From RGIG6165 sp045538835 (GTDB taxonomy: Bacteria; Bacillota; Clostridia; Oscillospirales; Feifaniaceae): 64,000 nucleotides of DNA. The notes under the pieces are model-generated. The model ran no database searches. It was not told where the DNA came from and worked only from the letters and a program-made list of their open reading frames with translations. The position numbers and the translations under genes were made by a program. Numbering within the stretch: the stretch's first letter is position 1; each line of letters opens with the position of its first letter. Of the stretch, positions 44,273 through 53,162 are shown piece by piece. Location of the stretch: NCBI GenBank assembly GCA_045538835.1, contig JAZQEF010000011.1:179508-243507 (forward strand), in the 5' to 3' direction.

Positions 44273-45100
44273 TTATCTTGAAAATTTGGTTTTACGGTTT
44301 TGGTAGAAAGAACAGCGACGGCAGAGCGGCTCTCTCGCTTTTCCTGCGGAAAACCCGTCATAAAGCGCTGCCGCGCGGTGGGATGAGAGAATGACTTTGA
44401 GACTGTCATTAAATATATTGCCAAGAGGTATATTACCCTCACTGTCAAGACAGCAGGGCACGACGGTGCCGTCACACAGAATGGCGCACTGGTCACGAAG
44501 CCCCATACAAAAAGTGGGGTGAGCAGCCTCTTTACTCTTGCTGGGCCATACGAATATTTCGCCGCTGCCTATATGTACTCCTTCCGGCAGGGGCGAGAGA
44601 AGTGCCATCAGCCTGCCTGTATAGGTGTCGGCAGAAGTGTTTTCATCGTAAGTGCCGTTCCAGAATTTGAGTTCCGTTATCTTGCCGTTTTGAGCAAGGT
44701 CTGATATGAGTCTTTTTACGCCTGCGGCGTATTTTTTTATGTCAAGGGAGTTTGCCTCTGCCGCGTGGAGAGATATACTCACCTTGCGCAGAGCAGGGTG
44801 TTCTGTCGGAATATTATCGGGCAGAGTGCCGTTTGTTGTGAGGTTTACCTTTAAACCGACATCTTCACATATGTCGAGAAAACGCTTTATCAGGGGATGA
44901 AGCGTCGGCTCTCCCAAAAGATGAAAGTATACATAATCGGACACTGACTTCGCTTCAAGTGCCGCACGCATAAATTCATCTTCGGTCATAAAATGTCCTT
45001 CTCTACCGCACTTTGCGCAGAAAGGGCAGGAGAGATTGCAGACATTCGTTATTTCGATATAAACTTTTTTAAAGCGTTTTTTTGTATTCGAGATATTCAT
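44273..45100 (-). CDS. Radical SAM/SPASM-type protein
   Basis: A 275-residue radical SAM protein with the 4Fe-4S motif CNLSCPFC (Cys21, 25, 28), GEPTLHP near 63 and NLTTNGTLP near 90. The C-terminal region has further cysteines (CMGLRDQCAILCDGTVVPCC near 205-225 and CRRCSFYQ near 262), a SPASM-like auxiliary cluster arrangement. It overlaps the end of the ABC-F gene by 32 bp on the same strand, so the two are coupled. The substrate is unknown; peptide or tRNA modification are both possible. Confidence 0.85.
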   Translation of the reverse strand: MNISNTKKRFKKVYIEITNVCNLSCPFCAKCGREGHFMTEDEFMRAALEAKSVSDYVYFHLLGEPTLHPLIKRFLDICEDVGLKVNLTTNGTLPDNIPTEHPALRKVSISLHAAEANSLDIKKYAAGVKRLISDLAQNGKITELKFWNGTYDENTSADTYTGRLMALLSPLPEGVHIGSGEIFVWPSKSKEAAHPTFCMGLRDQCAILCDGTVVPCCLDSEGNIPLGNIFNDSLKVILSSHRAAALYDGFSAGKAREPLCRRCSFYQNRKTKFSR

Positions 45101-46664
45101 CGTAAGTTGACAGACGGTCTATCACACCGTCGGGCGTAATCTCAATTATTCTGTTTGCAATGGTGTTTATAAATTCGTGGTCGTGACTTGCAAAAAGCAC
45201 ATTTCCGGGGAAGTTTATAAGACCGTTGTTTACAGCCGTTATCGATTCAAGGTCGAGATGGTTGGTCGGCTGGTCAAGCACAAGTACGTTTGCACCGAAC
45301 ATCATCATTCGTGAGAGCATACAACGCACTTTTTCACCGCCCGAGAGCACCTGCACTTGCTTATAGATATCATCTCCCGAGAAGAGCATTCTGCCGAGAA
45401 AACCGCGTATAAATGTTTCAGTTTCATCGTTAGTGCACCACTGACGCAGCCAGTCTGCAATGTTGAGCGTTACACCGTTGAAGAATTTGCTGTTATCACG
45501 GGGGAAATAGGACTGCGATGTCGTGCCTCCCCACTTGAATTCGCCCTCGTCGGGCTCGATCTCGCCCATAAGTATACGGAAAAGCGTCGTCTGGGCAATC
45601 TCATTTTCACCGACAAATGCTATCTTATCGCCCTTGTTCACGTGGAAGGTGACATTATTTAACACTTTCACACCGTCGATGGTTTTTGAAAGATTGTCAA
45701 CGGAAAGTATTTCCTTGCCTGCTTCTCTGTCCATAACAAAGCCGACAAAGGGATAGCGGCGTGACGATGCGGGCATTTCCTCAAGAGTGAGTTTATCAAG
45801 AAGTTTCTTTCTGCTTGTCGCCTGTTTTGATTTTGATTTATTTGCCGAGAAACGCTGAATGAACTGCTGAAGTTCTGCAATTTTCTCGTCGGTTTTCTTT
45901 TTCTGCTCACTCATTATCTTCTGCATGAGCTGTGATGACTCATACCAGAATTCGTAGTTGCCGACATACATCTTTATCTTACCGAAGTCGATATCGACAA
46001 TATGTGTGCAGACATTGTTTAAAAAGTGACGGTCGTGGGATACGACGATTACCGTACCCTCGTAGTCAAAAAGAAAATCCTCAAGCCAGGCGATAGACTC
46101 TATATCAAGGTCGTTTGTAGGCTCGTCAAGGAGGATTATTTCGGGGTTGCCGAAAAGCGCCTGTGCGAGAAGCACTTTGACTTTGATTTTACCGTCAAGA
46201 GCACTCATTTGCGAATAAAGCAGGTCTACATCAAGACCGAGTCCCTGAAGAAGTTTGCCGGCATCACTCTCAGCCTCCCAGCCGCCGAGTTCGGCAAATT
46301 CACCTTCAAGTTCACTTGCTCGAATACCATCCTCATCGGTAAAGTCCTCTTTCGCATAGATAGCGTCCTTTTCTTTACCAATTTCATAAAGGCGCATATT
46401 GCCCATAATAATGGTGTCGAGAACCGTATATTCATCATAAGCAAAGTGGTCCTGCTTTAAAACGGACATTCTCTCGTCGGAAGGAATTATAACATCTCCT
46501 GTTGAGGGTTCGAGTTCACCCGAAAGAATACGCAGAAAAGTGGATTTACCTGCACCGTTTGCGCCGATTATGCCGTAGCAGTTACCGCCCGTGAATTTCA
46601 AATCGACGTCTTTGTAGAGGTCTGTACCGTCAAAATTCAAACTTAAGTTGCTGACTGTTATCAT
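45069..46664 (-). CDS. ABC-F family ATPase (YkpA/YbiT-like)
   Basis: A 531-residue soluble protein with two ABC domains and no membrane part; ABC-F proteins act on ribosomes. First Walker A GANGAGKST near 33-41, signature/Walker B region LLDEPTNDLDI; second domain LSGGEKVRCMLSRMMMFG and VLDQPTNHLDL. The inter-domain linker (about 245-320) is Lys/Gln rich. The second Walker A is degenerate, GENEIAQTT, as in YkpA relatives where the Lys is lost. ATG 46664 follows AAAAAGGAG. Translation regulation rather than drug resistance is the better guess. Confidence 0.92.
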   Translation of the reverse strand: MITVSNLSLNFDGTDLYKDVDLKFTGGNCYGIIGANGAGKSTFLRILSGELEPSTGDVIIPSDERMSVLKQDHFAYDEYTVLDTIIMGNMRLYEIGKEKDAIYAKEDFTDEDGIRASELEGEFAELGGWEAESDAGKLLQGLGLDVDLLYSQMSALDGKIKVKVLLAQALFGNPEIILLDEPTNDLDIESIAWLEDFLFDYEGTVIVVSHDRHFLNNVCTHIVDIDFGKIKMYVGNYEFWYESSQLMQKIMSEQKKKTDEKIAELQQFIQRFSANKSKSKQATSRKKLLDKLTLEEMPASSRRYPFVGFVMDREAGKEILSVDNLSKTIDGVKVLNNVTFHVNKGDKIAFVGENEIAQTTLFRILMGEIEPDEGEFKWGGTTSQSYFPRDNSKFFNGVTLNIADWLRQWCTNDETETFIRGFLGRMLFSGDDIYKQVQVLSGGEKVRCMLSRMMMFGANVLVLDQPTNHLDLESITAVNNGLINFPGNVLFASHDHEFINTIANRIIEITPDGVIDRLSTYDEYLEYKKTL

Positions 46665-46732
46665 CTGTTATCTCCTTTTTGTTACTATTAAAAATATATT
46701 TTAACATAACAGTAATTTTTATGCAATAAAGA

Positions 46733-46759
46733 AACAGAGATGAAAAAATCATCTCTGTT
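46733..46759 (-). terminator. Hairpin at the end of the glycosyltransferase gene
   Basis: AACAGAGATGA and its complement, 11 bp with a 5-nt loop, overlapping the stop codon. The U tract on the minus strand is weak. Confidence 0.5.
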
Positions 46760-47897
46760 ATGCTATTACCGATTTATAGACCGATTCGACAGAGTTGCCA
46801 AAGGTCTTTTTGTCAAAAGCAGTGGCTATTTCCTCGCTTTTTTTGCCCGCTTTTTCTATCCAATCGGGATCTTTTAGAATCGTTGCGATATAGTCGAGAA
46901 ATTCCGCTTCGCTGGTGTATTCATAGCCGTTTTCACCCTGATATATAACATCGTCAAGACACATATCTTCACGGCAGAGAAGCGGCAGACCGTTTGCGGC
47001 GGCCTCAATGTATGTCAGCCCCTGCGTTTCGCTTGTCGAGGCGCTGACAAAAATGTCACCGAGCTGATAATAGTCCTGCACCTCTTCGGGTTCTACCATA
47101 CCTGTGAATATCACGCGGTCAGATATGTCAAGAGTCTTTGAAAGTTTTTCAAGGTCTTCTTTTGCGGGACCGTCACCTACGATCATAAATATCAGATTTT
47201 TAGCATCAGTCTTTGAATAGTAGTTAAGCAGTTCGTCAATATTCTTCTCCGCGCCCAGCCTTCCTAAATTTATGAGAACAATCTGATTGTCGGAAATGCC
47301 AAGTGCAGAGCGTTCTTTTTGCCGTTTTTCACTCGGTATACGCTGCTTATGCTGCTCAAGCGATATTCCGCTTGGAATGACACTTATGGGTTTGAAAAGA
47401 CCGTACTCGTGAAGTGCATTTTCGACCTTACGGGTTGGTGCTATTATCTTGCTTACACGTTTCATACGCTTTTTGGTGAATACGCGCACGATATATTTAC
47501 CGAGCCGCTTGCCTGGTATAAGATATGCGGCATACTGCTCATATAAAGTATGATATGTATGAACAAGCGGCGCGCCTGTAAGTTTTGAAATGCGCAGAGC
47601 AAACTGAAAACTGAAAAACTCGCACTGACTGTGAATGACATCCGGCTTCCAAAGGATAAGTTCTTTTATCAGGTGATGTCGGTAGGAAAGAGGCATACGC
47701 ACATCGGGGTAGATGCCGATAGGCATTGAACGGATATAGTAAATGCGTCCGTCACGGTGGCTGTGCATATTGTCAGACATCGTGAGAATGCGCACATCGT
47801 GTCCTTTGCTTACAAGTTCGTCATATAAGTTTTTCACCGATGTCACAACGCCGTTTGTGGCAGTTGTATAAAGGTCGGTGGTGATAAGTATTTTCAT
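46758..47897 (-). CDS. Glycosyltransferase family 4 protein
   Basis: A 379-residue GT-B glycosyltransferase. N-terminal glycine/Thr-rich acceptor domain with TTDLYTTATNGVVTSVKNL and HSQCEFFSFQFALR; C-terminal donor domain with VIPSGISLE, INLGRLGAEKN, and the EX7E motif in SETQGLTYIEAAANGLP near 290. It resembles the diacylglycerol glucosyltransferases that make glycolipid anchors in Firmicutes, but the sugar and acceptor are not certain. It has its own promoter at 47927-47955 and is monocistronic. Confidence 0.88.
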   Translation of the reverse strand: MKILITTDLYTTATNGVVTSVKNLYDELVSKGHDVRILTMSDNMHSHRDGRIYYIRSMPIGIYPDVRMPLSYRHHLIKELILWKPDVIHSQCEFFSFQFALRISKLTGAPLVHTYHTLYEQYAAYLIPGKRLGKYIVRVFTKKRMKRVSKIIAPTRKVENALHEYGLFKPISVIPSGISLEQHKQRIPSEKRQKERSALGISDNQIVLINLGRLGAEKNIDELLNYYSKTDAKNLIFMIVGDGPAKEDLEKLSKTLDISDRVIFTGMVEPEEVQDYYQLGDIFVSASTSETQGLTYIEAAANGLPLLCREDMCLDDVIYQGENGYEYTSEAEFLDYIATILKDPDWIEKAGKKSEEIATAFDKKTFGNSVESVYKSVIA

Positions 47898-47926
47898 AGA
47901 TTATTTCCTTGTCATTTTATGTTTCT

Positions 47927-47955
47927 ATTATAACATAAGTAATATGATTTGTCGA
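47927..47955 (-). promoter_or_regulatory. Sigma-A promoter of the glycosyltransferase gene
   Basis: Minus strand TCGACA (47955-47950), 17-bp spacer, TATAAT (47932-47927), 30 bp before the start codon. Confidence 0.65.
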
Positions 47956-47990
47956 TGTTTAGGAAATAATGACGAAATGTTTGAATTTTG

Positions 47991-48533
47991 TTAAATGTGA
48001 TAAGCAGTATTTTTAAGTGCTTTTGCCACGACAGGCACAAGAATAATAGCAACTATGGTATTAGGCAGCATATAAAGACCGTTATAAATGAGAGAGTAAA
48101 GAGGTATGCTGGCAGTTATGATACCTGCAATTTCTTCTGCTTTTGTTATGGCGTAGATGGTAAGTCCTGACAGAAAATGTATGCCAAAACGAGAAATACA
48201 ACCTATTGCCGTGCCCCATAATGCCCCCCATTTTTTACCCTTTGCAATACCGCAAAGACCGACCGCAGCATATGCAAGAACGTAATCAAGCATGATCGAG
48301 GGCAGACCGTAGCCGATACCGCCGCCCGTAAGGCACTTGATAAAGCCGAAAACAGCGCCTGCACCGACACCCCAGAAACAACCGTTTCGCAGAGCAAAGA
48401 TAAACAGCGGAATCATTACAAAGTCAATTGAACCGCCCTGTCCGCCTGTTTTGATTTTGATAAATGAAATTACTGTTGAAAGTGCCACCATTATTGCACC
48501 TTCACAAAGTGTTCTGAGTTGTTTGTTTCTCAT
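47991..48533 (-). CDS. thiT: Energy-coupled thiamine transporter S component ThiT
   Basis: A 180-residue membrane protein with about six helices. LCEGAIMVALSTVISFIKI at the N-terminus, the conserved GGSIDFVMIPLFIFALRNG and GFIKCLTGGG/YGLPSIMLDYVLAYA match ThiT, the substrate-binding protein of ECF transporters that pairs with a shared EcfAAT module (not in this window). The upstream TPP riboswitch confirms the thiamine link. ATG 48533 follows AAGGAGAG. Confidence 0.94.
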   Translation of the reverse strand: MRNKQLRTLCEGAIMVALSTVISFIKIKTGGQGGSIDFVMIPLFIFALRNGCFWGVGAGAVFGFIKCLTGGGIGYGLPSIMLDYVLAYAAVGLCGIAKGKKWGALWGTAIGCISRFGIHFLSGLTIYAITKAEEIAGIITASIPLYSLIYNGLYMLPNTIVAIILVPVVAKALKNTAYHI

Positions 48534-48562
48534 GATGTTTCTCTCCTTGTTGCAAAAAAATA

Positions 48563-48587
48563 ACGTTACGGAAAATATCCGTAACGT
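48563..48587 (-). terminator. Expression-platform terminator of the TPP riboswitch
   Basis: ACGTTACGGA pairs with its complement (10 bp, 5-nt loop), followed on the minus strand by ATTTTTTT. It lies between the aptamer and thiT, so TPP binding would end transcription before the gene. Confidence 0.8.
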
Positions 48588-48628
48588 CAGATGACAAAAA
48601 GAGCATACAAATATGCTTGATATTCATT

Positions 48629-48711
48629 CCTACGCCGGCATTATCCGTATCAGGTTCACGGGTTCGGACTCACCGTCCGTCTCAGCCGAAGTACATCAGC
48701 GCCCCTATTTC
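48629..48711 (-). ncRNA. TPP (THI-box) riboswitch
   Basis: Minus strand contains the conserved THI-box elements in order: GGGGCGC, CTGAGA after a short hairpin, CCGTGAACCTGATACGGA and TAATGCCGGCGTAGG. These form the thiamin pyrophosphate aptamer. It is followed by a terminator and thiT, which fits repression of thiamine uptake when TPP is plentiful. Confidence 0.95.
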
Positions 48712-48717
48712 AGTCAC

Positions 48718-48746
48718 ATTATAGTTTGCGAGGTAAATTTTGTCAA
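48718..48746 (-). promoter_or_regulatory. Sigma-A promoter of the riboswitch-thiT unit
   Basis: Minus strand TTGACA (48746-48741), 17-bp spacer, TATAAT (48723-48718): a full consensus match, 4 bp after the mnmA stop. Confidence 0.9.
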
Positions 48747-48749
48747 GAC

Positions 48750-49820
48750 CTATTCTATAGTGCCGCCGCCGAGAACCAAGTTTCCGTCGTAGAATACGGC
48801 GGCCTGGCCTTTTGTAACTGCCCTTTGCGGTGAGTCGAATTCCACTCTTACACGACCGCCGTCAAGCGGTGTTATGAGGGCGGCAGCCTGCGACTGGCTG
48901 TAGCGTACCTTGACCTCTGCACGAATGGGTGCCGAGGGTTTTTCTATAGATACCCAGTTGACGTCGTCTGCGATAAGACTTGATGTATATAAATCTTCCT
49001 CTGTGCCGAGTATGACACGATTGCCCTCAAAATCCTTACCCGTCACATAGAGTCTGTGCGCATATGGCACGCCGAGCCCTTTTCGCTGACCAAGCGTATA
49101 GCGGATAATGCCCTCATGTCTTCCAAGAAATGTGCCGTCAGAGAGGGTGAAGTCCCCCTTTTCATATGTCTTGCCTGTGTAACGCTCTATAAATGAGCCG
49201 TAGTCGCCGTCCGGCACGAAGCAGATATCCTGCGAATCGCTTTTTGATGCAGTCACAAAACCGTTTTGCTCGGCTATCTCACGGATCTGAGGCTTTGTAA
49301 ACTCGCCCAAAGGCAGTTTTAAATGTGAGAGTTGCTCTTGAGTTAATGTATAGAGTACATAACTCTGGTCTTTATTAGTGTCGGCCGCTTTGCTTAAAGT
49401 GTATCTGCCTGTTTTTTCATCATAACCCACTTTTGCGTAGTGCCCTGTCACAACAAAGTCACAGGAGAGTTCTTTCATTCGCAGAAAAAGTTTAGAGAAT
49501 TTTAAATATCTGTTGCAGTCGATACATGGGTTGGGAGTGAGTCCGTTTTCATAAGAAAAAATAAATTTATCTATAACCTTTTCTTTAAAAGTGTCAGAAA
49601 AATTAAAAACGTGGAAGGGTATGCCGATCCTGCGGCAAACGCTTCTCGCATCTTCCGCGCTGTCGAGTGAACAGCAGGCTTTGTCGCCGTCATCCCCGAT
49701 ATCTTCATTTGAAAAAAGGCGCATATTGACGCCCATGCAGTCAAAACCCGATTCTTTCATAAGAAGCGCGGCAACTGACGAATCGACACCGCCGCTCATG
49801 GCAATAAGCGCTTTTGGCAT
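48750..49820 (-). CDS. mnmA: tRNA-specific 2-thiouridylase MnmA
   Basis: A 356-residue enzyme adding sulfur to U34 of tRNA Lys, Glu and Gln. PP-loop SGGVDSS at 9-15, the nucleophile Cys102 in CIDCNRYLKF and the persulfide Cys200 in DSQDICFVPDGDYG are all present, as is the C-terminal beta-barrel (VRYSQSQAAALI). ATG 49820 follows AAGGAGAAC. Standard length. A second-strand gene starts 80 bp upstream in the opposite direction. Confidence 0.96.
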   Translation of the reverse strand: MPKALIAMSGGVDSSVAALLMKESGFDCMGVNMRLFSNEDIGDDGDKACCSLDSAEDARSVCRRIGIPFHVFNFSDTFKEKVIDKFIFSYENGLTPNPCIDCNRYLKFSKLFLRMKELSCDFVVTGHYAKVGYDEKTGRYTLSKAADTNKDQSYVLYTLTQEQLSHLKLPLGEFTKPQIREIAEQNGFVTASKSDSQDICFVPDGDYGSFIERYTGKTYEKGDFTLSDGTFLGRHEGIIRYTLGQRKGLGVPYAHRLYVTGKDFEGNRVILGTEEDLYTSSLIADDVNWVSIEKPSAPIRAEVKVRYSQSQAAALITPLDGGRVRVEFDSPQRAVTKGQAAVFYDGNLVLGGGTIE

Positions 49821-49899
49821 AATGTTCTCCTTGTATTTGGGTATTCTTTATTATATAATACATTAACACGATAAATTTAACAAGAGGGAGTAAAAGCAT

Positions 49900-50256
49900 A
49901 TGGCTAAACACAGAGCTGACAGGATAAATGAAGAATACAAGCACACGGTTGCTTCTGTTATAAGAGAGCTTAAGGACCCCAGAATACCGATGATGACAAG
50001 TGTCATCGGCGTGCGCGTTACGCCCGATTTGAAATACGCAAAAGTGGCTGTCTCCGTGATGGGTGACGAAACAGCAGAAAAAGAGGCTGTAAAAGCGCTT
50101 AACGCCGCAAAGGGATATGTCAGACGTGAGGTGTCACAGAGAATGAAGCTTCGCGCAAGTCCTGAGATATCATTTGTTATTGATAATTCCATTGAATACG
50201 GCGCGCATATACAGAATATACTCAAAAAAATTGAGAAGGGGAACGACGCGGAGTAA
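49900..50256 (+). CDS. rbfA: Ribosome-binding factor A
   Basis: A 118-residue KH-type factor for 16S rRNA maturation. DRINEEYKHTVASVIRELKD and DPRIPMMTSVIGVRVTPDLK near the start, and GYVRREVSQRMKLRASPEIS then FVIDNSIEYGAHIQNIL near the end, are typical. ATG 49900 follows AGAGGGAG. First gene of the conserved rbfA-nrnA-truB-ribF unit; its stop overlaps the next start (TAATG). Confidence 0.95.
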   Translation: MAKHRADRINEEYKHTVASVIRELKDPRIPMMTSVIGVRVTPDLKYAKVAVSVMGDETAEKEAVKALNAAKGYVRREVSQRMKLRASPEISFVIDNSIEYGAHIQNILKKIEKGNDAE

Positions 50257-51227
50257 TGTTAGTTAATTACGAGGACGGATTAAAGAATATCGCAGATATT
50301 ATTTGCGATTGCGAAAGCGTTATAATTCTCACCCACAGAAGACCCGACGGGGATACCGTGGGTTCTGCGTGTGCGCTTGCGGCGGCGGTGAGAAAAGTCG
50401 GAAAAAAATCAAAGGTGCTTTACAGCGATCCCGTACCCGAGAGGTTTGCTTTTCTTGCAGATGGGCTCGGCGAAGATGAAATAACGGGCAAGACGGCAGT
50501 TATCGCAGTCGATATCGCCTCAAAGGAACTCTTGTTTATAGAGTCTGAGCGCTACGGCGGTCACATTGATGCCTGTATAGACCATCACAAGACAAATGAC
50601 GGCTGGGCAGACATAACCTGTGTCAAGACATACTCTGCCTGCGGTGAGTGCATACTCGACCTTATAGATATACTCGGCGTTAAAGAGGACGACTATATCG
50701 CAAAGGCTTTATATACGGCAATATCCACAGATACGGGCTGTTTTAAATACGGCAACACAAATGCGCACACACATCTTGCTGCCTCAAGACTGTATCAAAC
50801 GGCACAGGGACTTGATGAACTTAACAATTCCTATTTTATGTTAAAAACGGCAAAAGAGAAAGAGATCGAATTTACCGTTCATTCAAAACAGAAACTGTTT
50901 ATGGACGGAAGAGGATGTGTCAGCAGTATCACGTTAGATGAGATGAAAAATATGGGTGCCGTTATGGAAGACCTTGAGTCTGTCACCGATGCTGTGCGCA
51001 CGACAAAAGGGGTGCTTATAGGCGCACTTCTCAAAGAGGTGCACAAAAATGTGTTCCGGGTATCTTTGAGAGGCAATACAAAGGATGTTGATGTTTCGCA
51101 GATCTGCGAAGTTTTCGGCGGCGGCGGACACAGAGGCGCCGGCGGCTGCACCATAGAAGGAACGGAGAGCGAGGCAAGGGATAAGATAGAAGAAGCAATA
51201 ACAAACTATCTTTCCTGCATAGGTTAA
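50256..51227 (+). CDS. nrnA: DHH/DHHA1 phosphoesterase (NrnA-like oligoribonuclease/pAp phosphatase)
   Basis: A 323-residue protein with the DHH motif ACIDHHKTN near 110, the earlier Asp site HRRPDGDTVGSA near 30 and the C-terminal DHHA1 GGGGHRGAGGC near 291. NrnA degrades short RNA oligonucleotides and 3'-phosphoadenosine 5'-phosphate. Position between rbfA and truB agrees with many Firmicutes. Its start overlaps the rbfA stop and the truB ATG follows 1 bp after its stop. Confidence 0.93.
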   Translation: MLVNYEDGLKNIADIICDCESVIILTHRRPDGDTVGSACALAAAVRKVGKKSKVLYSDPVPERFAFLADGLGEDEITGKTAVIAVDIASKELLFIESERYGGHIDACIDHHKTNDGWADITCVKTYSACGECILDLIDILGVKEDDYIAKALYTAISTDTGCFKYGNTNAHTHLAASRLYQTAQGLDELNNSYFMLKTAKEKEIEFTVHSKQKLFMDGRGCVSSITLDEMKNMGAVMEDLESVTDAVRTTKGVLIGALLKEVHKNVFRVSLRGNTKDVDVSQICEVFGGGGHRGAGGCTIEGTESEARDKIEEAITNYLSCIG

Positions 51228-51228
51228 A

Positions 51229-52122
51229 ATGCGTGGAATTGTAAATTTTTATAAGCCTCTCGGAATGAGCAGCAACACCGCTGTCGGACGAGTCAAAAAA
51301 CTGCTGGGTGCGAGCAAGTGCGGTCATACGGGAACGCTTGATCCTAAAGCAGAGGGAGTATTGCCGATACTGCTTGACAAATGTACCTGTCTGTCCGAAA
51401 TGCTTATGGAGGGCAGTAAGGAGTATCTCGCAACACTTCATCTCGGACATACGACCACTACACTTGACAGCGAGGGCGAAGATGTAACGCTTCTGCCGAG
51501 AGAGGATATTTCGGTCACAAGGGAAGATGTGCAAGAGGTCATAAAGACTTTTGTGGGCGAGATAGATCAGATACCGCCGATGTTTTCGGCACTTTCTCAA
51601 AACGGAGTGCGGCTCTACCGCCTTGCAAGAGAGGGTGTTGAAGTCGAGCGCAAACCCAGAAGAATAACGATATACTCTATCACGCTTGAAGATTTTGATG
51701 ACACTGAGTATTTTGTGAAAATACGGGTGTCCTGTTCAAAGGGTACATATATCCGCACGCTTGCCGACGATATTGGGGCAAAACTCGGATGCGGCGCAAT
51801 GCTTGCTCATCTTGTAAGAACGAGAACAGGAATGTTTGGCATAGAAAATGCAGTAACGATTGAGGACCTTGAAAGTATAGGCGAAGCGTGTATCACGCCG
51901 ATAGAGGACTGTCTGTCACAGTATGACGAGATATGTCCGATAGAATTTTTTCATACACTTTTAGTCAATGGACAAAAAGTACTTTTGTCAAAACTGAAAT
52001 GTGATTTTGAGGTTGGCTCATATGTCAAACTTCTTGATAAAGAGGGCAATCTGACAGGTCTTGCCCTGATAAGTGAAACTAAAGAGGGAAAAAAACTCAT
52101 AAGTCTTGAAAAAAGACTGTGA
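51229..52122 (+). CDS. truB: tRNA pseudouridine-55 synthase
   Basis: A 297-residue pseudouridine synthase for U55 of tRNA. N-terminus GIVNFYKPLGMSSNTAV, the catalytic Asp in GHTGTLDPKAEGVLP near 34-48, and CSKGTYIRTLADDIGAKLGC near 165 are hallmark motifs; the C-terminal PUA-like end is short. Part of the rbfA operon. Confidence 0.95.
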   Translation: MRGIVNFYKPLGMSSNTAVGRVKKLLGASKCGHTGTLDPKAEGVLPILLDKCTCLSEMLMEGSKEYLATLHLGHTTTTLDSEGEDVTLLPREDISVTREDVQEVIKTFVGEIDQIPPMFSALSQNGVRLYRLAREGVEVERKPRRITIYSITLEDFDDTEYFVKIRVSCSKGTYIRTLADDIGAKLGCGAMLAHLVRTRTGMFGIENAVTIEDLESIGEACITPIEDCLSQYDEICPIEFFHTLLVNGQKVLLSKLKCDFEVGSYVKLLDKEGNLTGLALISETKEGKKLISLEKRL

Positions 52123-52133
52123 TGTGAATTATT

Positions 52134-53045
52134 ATGGGACTTTTTACAGGTGATTATAAACTTGATACGGCTCACGCGGTGGCGCTCGGCAGTTTTGACG
52201 GACTGCATATAGGACACCGTGCGCTTCTGTCTGCCTGCAAAGAGAAAGCGGAAAAGTATGGGATAAAAAGCGCCGTATGCACATTCGACAAAAATCCCAA
52301 AAAGGTGCTTACGGGCAAGGTGTCGCTTCTGACGGATAACGAAGAAAAGATACGCCGTATAAATGAGGCGGGAATTGACGACATCTGTATGGAATGTTTT
52401 GATGCGGAGTATGCCAAGATGCCGCCGGAGGAGTTTTTTTACAAAGTTCTCGTTGAAAAAGGCAGGGCAAAGTGCCTTGTGTGCGGTGAAAACTACCGTT
52501 TCGGCGCAAAAGGCGAGGGAGATATAGCGCTTTTAGATATGCTCTGCAAAAAAGAGGGTGTGGAACTCAAAGTTGTGCCCTTTGTCGTGGATGACGGGAA
52601 GATAGTGAGCAGTTCTATGATAAGAGAACTCATCGAAAACGGCGAGACTGAGCGTGCGGCGAGGCTTATGACTGTGCCTTTCTCGCTGACAGGCGAAGTT
52701 ACGCACGGAAAAGGTCTTGGCAGGGAGATGGGACTGCCTACGATAAATTTGAATTTCGGTGAGGACAGCGTCATTCCGAAATACGGTGTCTATGCCGCAA
52801 GAGTTGCGTTTGACGGCAGATGTTATATGGGTGCCGCAAATGTGGGTGTAAGACCTACCGTTAATGGAAAAGGAGTCAATGCCGAAGTGCATATCATTGA
52901 TTTTGACGGCGATCTGTATTCGAAGACCGTGCGTGTGGAATTTTTGAAATTTATACGTGAAGAAAAAAAGTTTTCGGGAATCGATGAACTGAAAGCACAG
53001 ATAGAAAAAGATAAAAATCAAATAGAAAAAAACTTGAAAGTATAG
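52134..53045 (+). CDS. ribF: Bifunctional riboflavin kinase / FAD synthetase
   Basis: A 303-residue enzyme making FMN and FAD. The N-terminal FAD synthetase has GSFDGLHIGHRALLS near 18-32 (the HxGH-type nucleotidyl motif) and CGENYRFGAKGEGD near 117. The C-terminal riboflavin kinase has GEVTHGKGLGREMGLPTINL near 186-205 and YGVYAARV. ATG 52134 lacks a strong site; coupling to truB 11 bp upstream is likely. Last gene of its operon. Confidence 0.94.
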   Translation: MGLFTGDYKLDTAHAVALGSFDGLHIGHRALLSACKEKAEKYGIKSAVCTFDKNPKKVLTGKVSLLTDNEEKIRRINEAGIDDICMECFDAEYAKMPPEEFFYKVLVEKGRAKCLVCGENYRFGAKGEGDIALLDMLCKKEGVELKVVPFVVDDGKIVSSSMIRELIENGETERAARLMTVPFSLTGEVTHGKGLGREMGLPTINLNFGEDSVIPKYGVYAARVAFDGRCYMGAANVGVRPTVNGKGVNAEVHIIDFDGDLYSKTVRVEFLKFIREEKKFSGIDELKAQIEKDKNQIEKNLKV

Positions 53046-53054
53046 TATTTTTTG

Positions 53055-53082
53055 TTGACTTTTTGGTAAATAAGGGTATACT
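53055..53082 (+). promoter_or_regulatory. Probable promoter of the oad operon
   Basis: TTGACT at 53055-53060, 16-bp spacer, TATACT at 53077-53082. It starts 10 bp after the ribF stop and gives a leader of about 70 nt to oadA. Confidence 0.65.
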
Positions 53083-53110
53083 ATATACTATATTTTAAGG
53101 GATGTAAGCA

Positions 53111-53145
53111 GGTGGGGATACAAAAGACATATCCCCGCCCTTTTT
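53111..53145 (+). terminator. Leader hairpin with T tract before oadA
   Basis: GGTGGGGATA and TATCCCCGCC pair around CAAAAGACA, followed by CTTTTT. It lies downstream of the predicted promoter and 18 bp before the start codon, so it could end ribF read-through or attenuate the oad operon itself. Confidence 0.65.
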
Positions 53146-53162
53146 AATTCAGGAGGTAAATG

